64,000 nt of DNA from positions 161,146,502 through 161,210,501 of the forward strand of contig NC_080541.1 in assembly GCF_028640845.1 (NCBI RefSeq), read 5' to 3'. Below, one piece after another: positions 54,800-64,000 of this stretch. A model generated the notes under the pieces. That model worked only from the letters and a program-made list of their open reading frames with translations. It was not told the DNA's origin and ran no database searches. Both the position numbers and the translations under genes were made by a program. Within the stretch, counting starts at the first letter, position 1. The number at the start of each line of letters is the position of its first letter. This DNA comes from Ahaetulla prasina (Eukaryota > Chordata > Lepidosauria > Squamata > Colubridae).

Positions 54800-55702
54800 G
54801 TAGAACTGGGGTGAAATTAAACGTGTCATCAGCCTAGAATCATTAAGTTGCCACAAATAGTCAAACTCTTCTTGAATTCCATTGACTCTTCTCTGGCACC
54901 AATTTAGTATGAAGTTTAGATTAGATTCTTGTGTATAGGCTTGAGTAATAAATCTTCTGAACTGCAACTTAACATATGGTGCTGATCCTTTGTGCCTGAC
55001 ATGGAATCCTTATATGATTTTTTTGCTGAAAAAAGAAAAAAAATGAATTGATGGTTATGAGATTTGGGGTTTGAACATGAGATGAAAAACTTAGGGAAAA
55101 GTATGAGATGACAACTCCTCAATAGAAAGGAGCACAACTGTTTGTCGTCCCCCCCCCAATTCCTTTTTTGTTCTTTTCTATCTTCTTGTTTGTTTTGAAT
55201 ATTTTATTACATTAAAATTCCTAATTGAAAAAGTAAACTTTCAAGCACAGTTTAACACAATTGAGGAACTGAATCATACTGATTAAGAAATGAGTGTGAT
55301 GCATAGATAAATAAATAAATGGATAGACTGATATGATAAAGTTAACATTGATGGAGAATGGATGTTTTATTAAGGTATAGGAATTAGTCCTGTTAAAAAG
55401 CAGTTATTATCCTGATCTGGGTATAATTTTAAAACAAAACAAAGAAAAAAATGGATAAAGGAAATACTGTAGTTTGATGCTTAGGGAAACACCAACCATA
55501 ATCTTGGCTTTGATGACCTTGCAGTAGATACTTCAGGCCATCAGCCACACAAAGCATCCTTGAGAGCTAGAAGAAGGCCTCCCTACTTTTCTAAATGCCA
55601 GCTGAACAGAGGGTCTAGTTCAGTCTTTATTCTCTACCATGGCAACGAGAAGCCAGTGTGAATTGGTTCGGGGGGGGGGAAGGTCAGAAAGAGATAAAAT
55701 GG
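54800..55702. other. No gene recognised; possibly L1 3' region
   Basis: AT-rich sequence with a C run (55149-55156) and a G run (55672-55679). It may include the 3' untranslated part of the preceding L1. Confidence 0.3.
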
Positions 55703-55710
55703 GTGTGTAT

Positions 55711-56111
55711 CAGGGGTGAAATGCTCCTGGTTTGGACCGGTTCGGGAGAACCGGTAGTAATAAAGGCTACCGGTTTGGGTGAACCAGTAGTAAAAAAATG
55801 CTACCAGTTCGGACGAACCAGTATTTCCGAAGATCACTTGTGCTGTGCGATTTATATTCAGAAATCCTGCTTTCTAGTGAATCTAAACTGCATAGTACAG
55901 CTGTTTCCCCCCCCCTCTGTTCTACTTACCTTAGAAAAGGCTTCTTAAGCCTTCTTTTTCAGTGCTGCGCTGTAAGTGCCTAAAGTGCGCATGTGTGCAA
56001 AGTGTGCATTTACATGCGCACGCGCAGCAAACCAGTAACAGTGGCAGTTAAGAAGCCTGGACAAACAGGTTAGGAACCCTGACAAACAGACCTTGGAGGA
56101 TTTCACCACTG
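55711..56111 (+). mobile_element. hAT MITE, family C variant
   Basis: Starts caggggtgaaatgctcc and ends ggatttcaccactg. Target copies are gtgtgtat (55703-55710) and gtgtgcat (56112-56119). Repeated accggtt/accagt motifs and a tcctgctttctag stretch tie it to the variant at 39508. Confidence 0.8.
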
Positions 56112-56119
56112 GTGTGCAT

Positions 56120-57199
56120 GTATGTATGTATATACATGAGAGAAAAGGTATTGTGTGTTCAATAGATGGGCCTGCACGAACAGCTCCCAATCCCATTTTC
56201 TCAGGATCAAGAAAAGCTTTGTGTTATGACTTTCCTCGAAGTCTCAATCAATCCGGGGCTCTTAAATAAAAATAATCCTGTAGACGCAGCTGATTGCACT
56301 CCATAAAACAGACAAGTCTTGATTGAAGGAAGGAAGGCCTGGTCATCTAAGCAGGGAAATGGATGACAAGGCCAGCTGGCTTTGTTCGTGGAGTATATTT
56401 TACTCTGGGAACTTAAAAGCTGGTATTGTGTTGCCTAATCTTGAGCAAATTGCTTCGCCTCGTTCCCTTTTTCTAAAAACCAGGATAATAGAGAGTGATT
56501 TTACAGAGCGCTGAATGCAATCCAGCAAAGAAGAAATGGCCCTATCTGAAAATGAACGTATGATCTGAAAATCAACATATGAAAGAATAAGTTACTTGCG
56601 CTTGATATGGAAAATGAATTACTCTAATTACTACATGTTAAACTTATATTGTTTTTGGTTTACTTTTGTGTTTAGGTTTTTAATTGCTTATTGTATGACT
56701 TCATTGATTTGTACATCGGTGGATACCGCTGTAATCACAAAGCAAACCTGAGCAAGAGAACCCTTTTGAATAAAAATGGAACATTTTTTTAAAAAAAAAG
56801 ACTGGAATGTAATAAAAGAGCTGGTAGTAAAAGTTTGACTACCAGCTACACTGCGGGACGGAGGGTATCTTTGTTGCCCAGTAATGCAATTTTTAAAATT
56901 TGGTTTAATTTTCATTTTATCGTTCTGTTTTTTAAATAAAATCTTGATTGTGGTAAACTACACCTTGAGTGTTGGAATAAGCAGAAAGGCCAAATGAAAA
57001 CTGAATAGTAAAGAAACAGGTAAATAAATATAGGGGATGGAAGGGCCCAGGACCCTGAATTTTGGGGCTTCTGCTCGAGGCCTCAATCCAATTTCATCAT
57101 TCAGTGATGAATGTTCCCAGTATGATGTTTAAATATGATGCTTAAGCCAGTCCTGCATCTCCTTAATTATCACCCCATCCCATCAATAGATGGTTAATC
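56120..57199. other. No gene recognised
   Basis: AT-rich sequence with an A run near 56788-56799 and a short inverted pair ctggtagtaaaag/ctaccagct near 56821. No coding frame of note. Confidence 0.4.
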
Positions 57200-57830
57200 A
57201 ACCAGAATATTCTGGGTCTTAAGCTTGGCTAAAATCAAGATGTCTAGAGCATTTTTACCATCTTTTTAGGAAGTTAATCTAAGATTGGGCCCACCGTTTA
57301 ATTTTTTCAACATCTGCCAATATGGGTTAAATCCATCCACCCTCTGGGGAATACTTAGGAATTGTTAAGAAAGTACCACTGCAAATAAATGCAATGGATA
57401 ATCTGGTAAGACTTGTTCTCAACAAATCCATGTTGACTTCTGTAATTACTGCTTTGTTTGCAGGATGCTATAGTCGGATCTCTTTCTGATCTGTTCTAGA
57501 ATCTTGCAGTATCTGGATTGTTGTTTCTAGATGTTCCTTTTCCTCATTTCTGCTGTCTTCTTGGCTCTTCCCCACTTTTCCGTAATTTCTCAAAGATAAT
57601 AGCTAAAAGCATAAAACATGCAGGCCATTTGGCCCTAGTGATTTAGACTCATTCAAGGTAAATATACCTTTCTTGTTCATGAATCTTTCAGTCTTCAGCG
57701 TCAATCCTGCCCTTTCATTATTTTCTGCTGGAATGTACATCCACTTGCTGGAAGTAATAGAGTCAAAATAAAAATTGAGTAGATCTTTTCCTTTTTATTC
57801 CTAACAACCTTTGCCAACTCCAGCTTATTC
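57200..57830 (-). mobile_element. Old CR1 fragment
   Basis: Reverse-strand segments still match the CR1 at 45461: caacaaatccatgttgac, ttactgctttgtttgcagg, ccctagtgatttagactcattc. No frame is open. It is much older than the copies at 45-48 kb. Confidence 0.65.
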
Positions 57831-58016
57831 TGAATTTAAACACTCATGAACGCAGTATGTTTTGTTGAAGAAGCCACAATGAATATACACAGACATGAAC
57901 CATGGTTTACAAATTGCAATAAGTGGAGTTTACAAAATACATTCATTCATGCTCCCTCATGTGCATCTTGTTCCCTTCCTCCCCATCGTTGTCAGTTTTA
58001 ACTAATTTAAAGTCAC

Positions 58017-58388
58017 CAGAGGTAGTTCTCAATGTACAATAGTTCGTTTAGTGAATGTTCAAAGTTACAACCATTTTTCACACTTAGAACTACTGCAGTA
58101 TTCCCATGGTCACATGATCAAAATTCAGGCACTTAGCAACTGGTTCATATTTATGACTTTTGCTGTGTCCCAGGATCATGTGATCACCTTTTATGACCTT
58201 CTGACAAGCAAGTCAATAGGGAAGCCAGATTCACTTAACAATCCGGTTACTAACTTATCAACTCCAGTGATTCACTTAACAACTGGACCAAGAAAGGTCA
58301 TAAAATGGGGCAAAATTCACTTATTATATGTGCCACTTAGCAACAGAAATGTTGGGCTCAATTGTAGTTATAAGTCAAGGGCTACCTG
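58017..58388 (+). mobile_element. Tigger-like element (copy 13)
   Basis: Starts cagaggtagttctcaatg, ends ataagtcaagggctacctg before TA. Interior landmarks are ccaggatcatgtgatcacc and ataaaatggggcaaaattc. Confidence 0.8.
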
Positions 58389-58490
58389 TATTTTATTGGT
58401 TTTATTGGTTTTAATGATTGTAAGCTGCCTAGAGTCATTTCTGGGAGGAATGAGCGTCATATAAATTGAATAAATAAATAAACAAAAATA
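58389..58490 (+). mobile_element. LINE 3' tail
   Basis: gtaagctgcctagagtcatttc and tcatataaattgaataaataaataaac resemble an L2-group 3' end with AAAT repeats. Confidence 0.4.
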
Positions 58491-59227
58491 AAGTTATGCA
58501 ACATCTACCACCGTACTGTGGTTTGGAACAATGACACAAATCTAGCTGAGTACCAATATTACCCTGGCAGCACATGCATAGGGATGACAGGGCAACAGCG
58601 CAAATGAGGCCATGCAGTTATGACATCTTTCTAACCTATGACAATACAATGGCTTCTGTTGGATGCATGTGACTGCATACTCTCAGAGATCGAACCAATT
58701 TGCTTGAGCTTGAAACATTGTTTGGCTTACTTTTTTTTATTAAGCACAAAGACTATGTATAGTTCTTCATAAATGTGATCAATAAGGCACAAGAGTCTTT
58801 AAAAAAATCAAATGTGAGAGAAAATAAAATTAACATAACTATCTAGGCAGATTCGGGGTACTGAATATTTAACTTTAATTATCTGGATTTGAATCCTCAA
58901 TGTATTCAGTTATGTTTCTGATACTGAATTAAGGATGGTGTGTGTGTTTTTTCTTTCTTTTTGGAAATGGGAGAAAACTTAAATAGCTACATGACAGATG
59001 GGTAACACTGAATTTGGCAACTGCTATTGAGTTAATCTTTAACTTTAATCATTGTGTAATGTAAATTTATCAACATTTACTATTGTTTTCAAAAATGAAA
59101 TGGGAAGAATATAAGTGTTTTGTTGTTAGTCAATTGTGAAAAAAAATCTGGACAATGTAGTCATGCCTATTTGTAACCAAGGGTTGAGTGGGAGCATATG
59201 CAGGCTATGAATCCTGCCCAATTCATG
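58491..59227. other. No gene recognised
   Basis: AT-rich sequence without open frames above 75 codons. Confidence 0.4.
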
Positions 59228-59235
59228 GTTTAAAC

Positions 59236-59329
59236 CAGGGGTCTCCAACCTTGGCAACTTTAAGTTGGCTGGGGAATTCTGGGAGTTGAAGTCCACCAGG
59301 CTTAAAGTTGATAAGGTTGGAGACCCCTG
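59236..59329. mobile_element. hAT MITE, family A, internally deleted
   Basis: Ends are caggggtctccaacc and ggttggagacccctg with target copies gtttaaac (59228-59235) and gtttaaaa (59330-59337). The left arm lacks its inner half. Confidence 0.85.
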
Positions 59330-59337
59330 GTTTAAAA

Positions 59338-59850
59338 TGTGTGAATTCATCTAATTGTAGTTGAATCAGCAAATATTGAATCAGCAACTATAGTTAACCA
59401 AGCAATGACTTGCAATAGCACAATGTGTGAATCCAGTTGCTACCTGAATTTGCAAGTCAAGCTAACCTTGTCTTCAAAACAAGTAACAGGACAATGTGCT
59501 TAGAATTGATTTTTACACTTTTTCTAAGCTGCAAAATTGTAGATACAGAAAGAAAAGGCTTACTAGCTACCATTGGGAAGTCCTTCATTCCCTTGGACAG
59601 TTTACCATTAACTGGGCACATCACTTCCCCATTGGGCCACACCAGATCAGGCCTATGGCCAAATACATCCATTCAATTTTAATTCTACCTTTAATAAATT
59701 AATCACATTTAGAATACTCGCTTGTAATTCTCACACATCTGTTGAGCAATGTTATTTGCATATCCTGGGCCTTCTTGTAGTAGAACTTGGTCTTTCACCC
59801 TTTTCCTAATAAGGCAACTTTTATTTTCTTCTTCCATTGTGGATAAACTA
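59338..59850. other. No gene recognised
   Basis: An opposing pair of 71- and 81-codon frames at 59437-59682 is unrecognised. Confidence 0.4.
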
Positions 59851-59858
59851 GTCCACAG

Positions 59859-60128
59859 CAGAGGTGGGATTCAAATTTTTTTACTACCGGTTCTGTGGAT
59901 ATGGCTTGATGGGCGTGGCAGGGGAAGGTAAAATCTCCATTCCCTCCCCACTCCAGGGGAAGGTTATTGCAAAATCCCCATTTCCTCCTGATCAGCTGGG
60001 ACTCGGGAGGCGGAGAATAGATGGGGGTGGGGCCAGTCAGAGGTGGTATTTACTGGTACTCCGAACTACTCAAAATTTCCGCTATCGGTTCTCCAGAACT
60101 GGTCAGAACCTGCTGAATACCACCTCTG
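59859..60128 (+). mobile_element. hAT MITE, family C
   Basis: Ends are cagaggtgggattcaaa and gaataccacctctg; target duplication gtccacag is perfect (59851-59858 and 60129-60136). Confidence 0.9.
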
Positions 60129-60136
60129 GTCCACAG

Positions 60137-61140
60137 TGATGGTTTTTGTGAATGAGATGATTCAGTATTCTCTAACTCAACAGAAGGAGATCCACCTCCA
60201 GATAGTAGTAAGATCCTAAATAAATCTGACAGATAACTCAGAGACCGGAGTAGACCTATTAGGTCTACTGTAAAACACCTGGCAACTATAAAGTAGTAGC
60301 AAAGAGAATTTTCCATCTATCAGAAGGAGAAATTTTCCCAGTTAACACAGAAGAGAGATGTAAATTTAAATAAATAAATGAAATATTACACAGCAGTCAG
60401 CCATCTTTTCTGCTTAGAACACAACACCTTTACAACGAGAATAGACCTTAGTACTAGAAACATTGCTCAAGGAAAATTACATTTAGAACTACTTTCATTT
60501 CTTGCCATGAGTCTTAATATAATGATGTAGTTCAGCAGATATATTTCAAATTAAAATGAAAGCATGAGATGTACTGATCAGCCCCACTCTCACAGTCTGA
60601 CTGACTCAAGAGGCCTGTTTGAAGCTATTTTCTAAGCTTGTTTCTCTCAGACCGGAAATTGTTGTTTAATTTCATAGACATTAGGAAGTTCAGCCACAAC
60701 CTTTTTTTTCTTTCAAGACTGAACTTTCTTTCTCAATTGTGGAAGATAACATAACAATATTTATTTGTGTGGTTTGGATGATTAATTTATAATCCACCTG
60801 ATTGCTTCAGCAAGTTTAGAAAAGGCTTAATTTAGAAAATACATTAATATTTAAAATCTTTAAGAGTTGACCTTCTGATGGAACTTAAAGGCAACTTATT
60901 TATTTTATTTATCCTTCTCTTTAGGAAGCTGTATATGCATGCACGTTAGGCAACGTAATGGAGGCAAAGTCGAAAAATAAACTTTTTTGTGTCCTGTGAA
61001 TAAACCGTATTACTTAGGGAAGCTACAGTAGGAAAGGGCAGTTTGAGACCCCATGATACCATGTGGCCCTGGAAATGTTGGGTATGGCTTCCAAAGTTCT
61101 CAAAACTTATTAATGGAACTGTAGACATGACTATAAGAAG
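60137..61140. other. No gene recognised
   Basis: About 1 kb of AT-rich unique-looking sequence. The longest frame is 69 codons (60946-61155, minus) and runs into a CR1 tail. Confidence 0.4.
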
Positions 61141-61245
61141 AGACTGGACAGTCACTTGTGTGGAATGGTATGGGGTCTCTTGCTTAAGCAGGGGGTTGAA
61201 CTAGAAGACCTTCAAGGCCCTTCCAGCTCTATTCTGGTTGATTAA
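61141..61245 (+). mobile_element. CR1 3' end fragment
   Basis: gtgtggaatggtatggggtc, cttgcttaagcagggggttg and cccttccagctctattctgg are the last roughly 100 bp of CR1, as at 9179-9260. Confidence 0.75.
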
Positions 61246-61489
61246 AGAGCAACTATATTAACTGTAGTTGATTTGACTTAAAGGTACATGAGTTTAAATT
61301 CAATTCAATTTTTGTCCTAGTCCCAAGTATCATGTTTTGGAGAGTCTGGCCCTTAATACATATCTCAAAGTCATTTGGTATAGGAAAACATAAGAAACCC
61401 AAGTGGTGGAAAATAAAATTATGAATAATTGTGCTTAAATACGTCAACTAAAATAGGTTACCGATATAAGATAATATTTGTACTCAGGG

Positions 61490-61720
61490 TTGAACTGTGG
61501 GGTCCTTGGTGCTCTCTGAGCTTGGTTGTTTTCTTGCAGATGTTTTATTACCCAACTAGATAACATCATCAGTACTAAGAGGGTTACTTGTATGTAAATA
61601 GAGAGCAAACTCCACCCTCTTCTACCACTGATGATATCCTGTAGTTTGGAAAGAAAATGTCTGCAAGAAAATAACCAAGCTCAGAGAGCACCAAGGACCA
61701 AGGGCCCCACAAAGTAGATT
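61490..61720. mobile_element. Penelope-like remnant, inverted pair with hammerhead-like cores
   Basis: The block gcagatgttt preceded by ggtgctctctgagcttgg (minus-oriented, about 61501-61572) is mirrored by the block ending aagctcagagagcaccaagg (plus-oriented, about 61628-61695). Each has CTGATGA: plus at 61628-61634, minus at 61572-61566. In the minus copy a five-pair stem TTATC/GGTAA closes loop tagttg, then AAAAC where GAAAC is expected. The element class is inference from this signature. Confidence 0.55.
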
Positions 61721-62489
61721 ACCTTAACCATTTTTTCCACATGTCCTAAACTACAAAGCACATTAGGTCTGCTGATAAACTATTTCAGATGTGGCTTAAG
61801 AGACCATTCTTCATGAAGTAGGTTGTGTGGTCATCCAATTTTTCTTTAGATTTTGATTCATACTATACCACCTACCTTTTTACAATTGCTGCTCTCCAAT
61901 TCAAACAGAGAACTGCACTATCATCAGGGTTCTTCCCTTTGTTTTAGGTATGATGTAAATAAGCATAGAAGGTAGTATATTTGCATATATTAATTGATGA
62001 AGCCAAAGAAGACAACAGCATTGCTCCCCTTGACAACAAAAACGAATGAATGATATTTATATTTTGCAATCCCATAGGACCTTTGACAATTTTACTTTAT
62101 AGGAATTTACAGCCACCAAAACATGCATAGTCACAATATTGAAACAATCAAAGCTTGAAAAACATACATTCCCCTCCCCAATTCAGTCATTGTCCTTTTG
62201 AATGGTGTGTAAATGTGGTTTATTTCTATGTGTCTATTGATGGCTGAATGACAAGCTTCCAAGAATTCCCTAACATTTTTAACTTTAACTTGATCTAGGA
62301 TGCTCATAGTTACCCAACTGAAAGGATGGTTGAGTCTATCTCTGTGTTGTGACATTAAAGAGTTTTCATTGGGTTTGTTAAGGGCTAGTTAGTGTTCACA
62401 TACATGCATAGCAATAGACACACAGAGAGAAAAAACACATTTACACACCATTCAAGGAGACAATAAAAAAACTAAGAAGAAAACAGTCT
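61721..62489. other. No gene recognised
   Basis: AT-rich sequence. The 74-codon minus frame (62131-62355) is unrecognised. Confidence 0.4.
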
Positions 62490-62725
62490 GAACACCCTCT
62501 CCAGCAACCAGAACCCAAATAAGTAGGGATTAACAGCAGATGAACAAACTAGCAGAAAACAATATCCTGATCAAAGAGGAGAAAACCACACCTCCACCAA
62601 CACTGGCACGGCAAACTACCTTATATAAATAGGGAGCAAGCCCCACACTCACTCACGTTGATGATGTCAACGTGTCTGCAAGCAAACAAGCTCAGCGAGC
62701 ACCAAGGACTCTAAAGTTCAGCCCT
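62490..62725 (+). mobile_element. Penelope-like tail, single copy
   Basis: It shares aaatagggagcaagccccac, gtgtctgcaagcaaac and gctcagcgagcaccaaggac with the right copy at 61600-61695. The region corresponding to the hammerhead stem is deleted (ttgatgatgtcaacgtgtc). Confidence 0.5.
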
Positions 62726-63289
62726 GAATGACATTATGTTCTCTTCTATTGAGCAGCTTTTTCTGAGCACTTGGTGACTTTCCCTGTGTTGGTAGCATTC
62801 CTGATCATGCTCTGCACCAGTGAAACTCAAAAACATTCAAATCATGCGGTGACTCCTCTCCCTCAAAACACACCCAAACTCAATTCAAGCCTCTAGGCAA
62901 ATCCATTCCTTCAGCTCTCCATTCTTCTAGCCCTAATGCCCCATGCCTCTGATGCCATCATTAAAAAAAATGACAATCGTGAATGTGAACCACAGTTCAA
63001 GTGCCCATGAAAAGGATGTTGATGTTTATTGGTGGGGATTTAACAGAGTAGAAAGGATTATTTGGCCAGCTGAAGGGTGGATTATTTGTAAAAATCAGCA
63101 GAAAAAGCCAGTTTGGTGGGGGGGGGGACAATTATATCCTTGGGTGTGGCAAGACAGAGAAGAAATGGGTGTGAACTCAGACTCAGCAGCACTCCAAAAA
63201 AAAAAAAAGAGCCTTATGAATATTGTCTGTGGCCACCTCAAGAGCAAGAGTCATGCTGCAAGTCAAGACTTGAGAGCAATGCTTTTTTA
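62726..63289. other. No gene recognised
   Basis: A G run lies at 63118-63127 and an A run near 63197-63208. The 115-codon frame (62943-63290) is unrecognised. Confidence 0.35.
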
Positions 63290-63490
63290 GACTCAATTCC
63301 CTCAAAAAGGCTGCATGAGGATCATTGTAAAAGTAAATATCGAATCGTGGGAACAGATGAAGTAAAACCAGACTGATCCCTGGAAGTGCTAATAATGAAA
63401 TTTAAGCCGAGATATTTCAAATCCATAATGTGGAGGCAAGAGTAATTGGAGGCGGCCTTGACGCTTGGAAAAGTCAAAGACAATTTGGAG
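63290..63490 (+). mobile_element. Bov-B-like LINE fragment
   Basis: The segment gatgaagtaaaaccagactg, ctggaagtgctaataatg, ccataatgtggaggcaagag and acgcttggaaaagtcaaagac follows the C-terminal ORF2 region of Bov-B/RTE LINEs. It is short and without an open frame. Confidence 0.5.
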
Positions 63491-63639
63491 TTACAGTGGT
63501 ACTGAACAAATGTCCTTGGAGTTCCAGCTGTCCCAGCACTCTGCAGTCTGAGGGGTTGACAACTGATTCACATTTACAGTACAATACATTTGTATTGTAA
63601 ATGTGTTCCCAACCTGATCCTTCTAGTTTTCTAACTTTC

Positions 63640-63900
63640 TACCCATTACTGTTGGTCATCCTTTTCTTTTTTGCCACCTTTCCCGGCATTATAGACTTGT
63701 CCAGAGAGTTGGGTCTTTGTGTTTAAATATGATAACTTGAGCCTAATCATTTGTGCCTTGAAAGAGAACTTTGAGTTGATTGGTTTGATGATCCACTAGT
63801 TCGGTTTTCTGGCCATCTACAATATTCTCAGGAGTCTCCTTCAGCATTAAAGTTCAAAAGTATCAATATTTGTTCTATCCTGTTTCTTCCATAAAGTGTC
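63640..63900 (-). mobile_element. Bov-B-like LINE fragment, reverse
   Basis: The blocks gccacctttcccggcattatag, ccagagagttgggtc, gttgattggtttgatgatcc, caggagtctccttcagcatt and agttcaaaagtatcaat fit Bov-B read in reverse. Heavily diverged. Confidence 0.5.
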
Positions 63901-63959
63901 ACATAGAAAACTAGTGAAGATCTTAAAATAATGGATCATCATTCATCATTAGTTCCTGT

Positions 63960-64000
63960 GCTGTGATGGCAATAGTGGTTAGAGTGTAATATTGCAGGCA
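63960..64000 (+). mobile_element. tRNA-derived SINE (second type), cut by window end
   Basis: gctgtgatggcaatagtggttagagtg and atattgcaggca are the head of the SINE seen at 18953. The rest lies beyond the window. Confidence 0.7.

Overview
This window looks like squamate reptile nuclear DNA, probably from a snake. The repeats are the squamate set: CR1, L2-like, L1 and Bov-B-like LINEs; tRNA-derived SINEs with Bov-B-type tails; many short hAT and Tigger-like DNA elements; a Ty3/gypsy element; and AT-rich microsatellites. I found no host protein-coding exon, rRNA or tRNA gene. Every long open frame I could interpret belongs to a transposable element or to a tandem repeat. The species assignment is inference from repeat style.

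Layout. 1-13 kb: mostly unique AT-rich DNA with two SINEs, a degenerate Penelope-like inverted pair (about 5.0-5.2 kb), several hAT MITEs, and a CR1 tail split by a hAT MITE that carries a 41-bp minisatellite (8.3-9.2 kb). 12.4-13.2 kb: two adjacent Tigger-like elements. 15.9-18.7 kb: a worn minus-strand L2-like LINE containing a 70-bp-arm inverted repeat. 18.7-25.2 kb: scattered MITEs and SINEs. 25,230-31,612: a recent Ty3/gypsy element with 178-bp LTRs that differ at one base, complete with target duplication, primer site, polypurine tract and gag-pol. It is broken by frameshifts, a stop, and a nested minus-strand L1 unit (27,200-29,025) that has an intact ORF1 but no ORF2. 32-44 kb: dense hAT and Tigger insertions, including two hAT families inserted back to back at one target (38.8-40.0 kb) and a run of four Tigger copies (41.2-43.8 kb). 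45.0-48.2 kb: a minus-strand CR1 with an open reverse-transcriptase frame inserted into an older plus-strand CR1. 48-64 kb: more MITEs, a solo LTR nested in a MITE, an L1 ORF2 fragment split by a MITE, a degenerate CR1, Penelope-like tails with hammerhead-like cores, and Bov-B-like fragments at the end.

How the parts relate. The elements form a layered record of insertion. At least 27 hAT-type MITEs keep recognisable 8-bp target duplications, yet no hAT transposase is present, so they were moved by enzymes encoded elsewhere. The SINEs share tail sequence with Bov-B, and Bov-B-like fragments lie nearby. The freshest layer is the gypsy element with its ORF1-only L1 passenger, which is the most unusual feature of the window.
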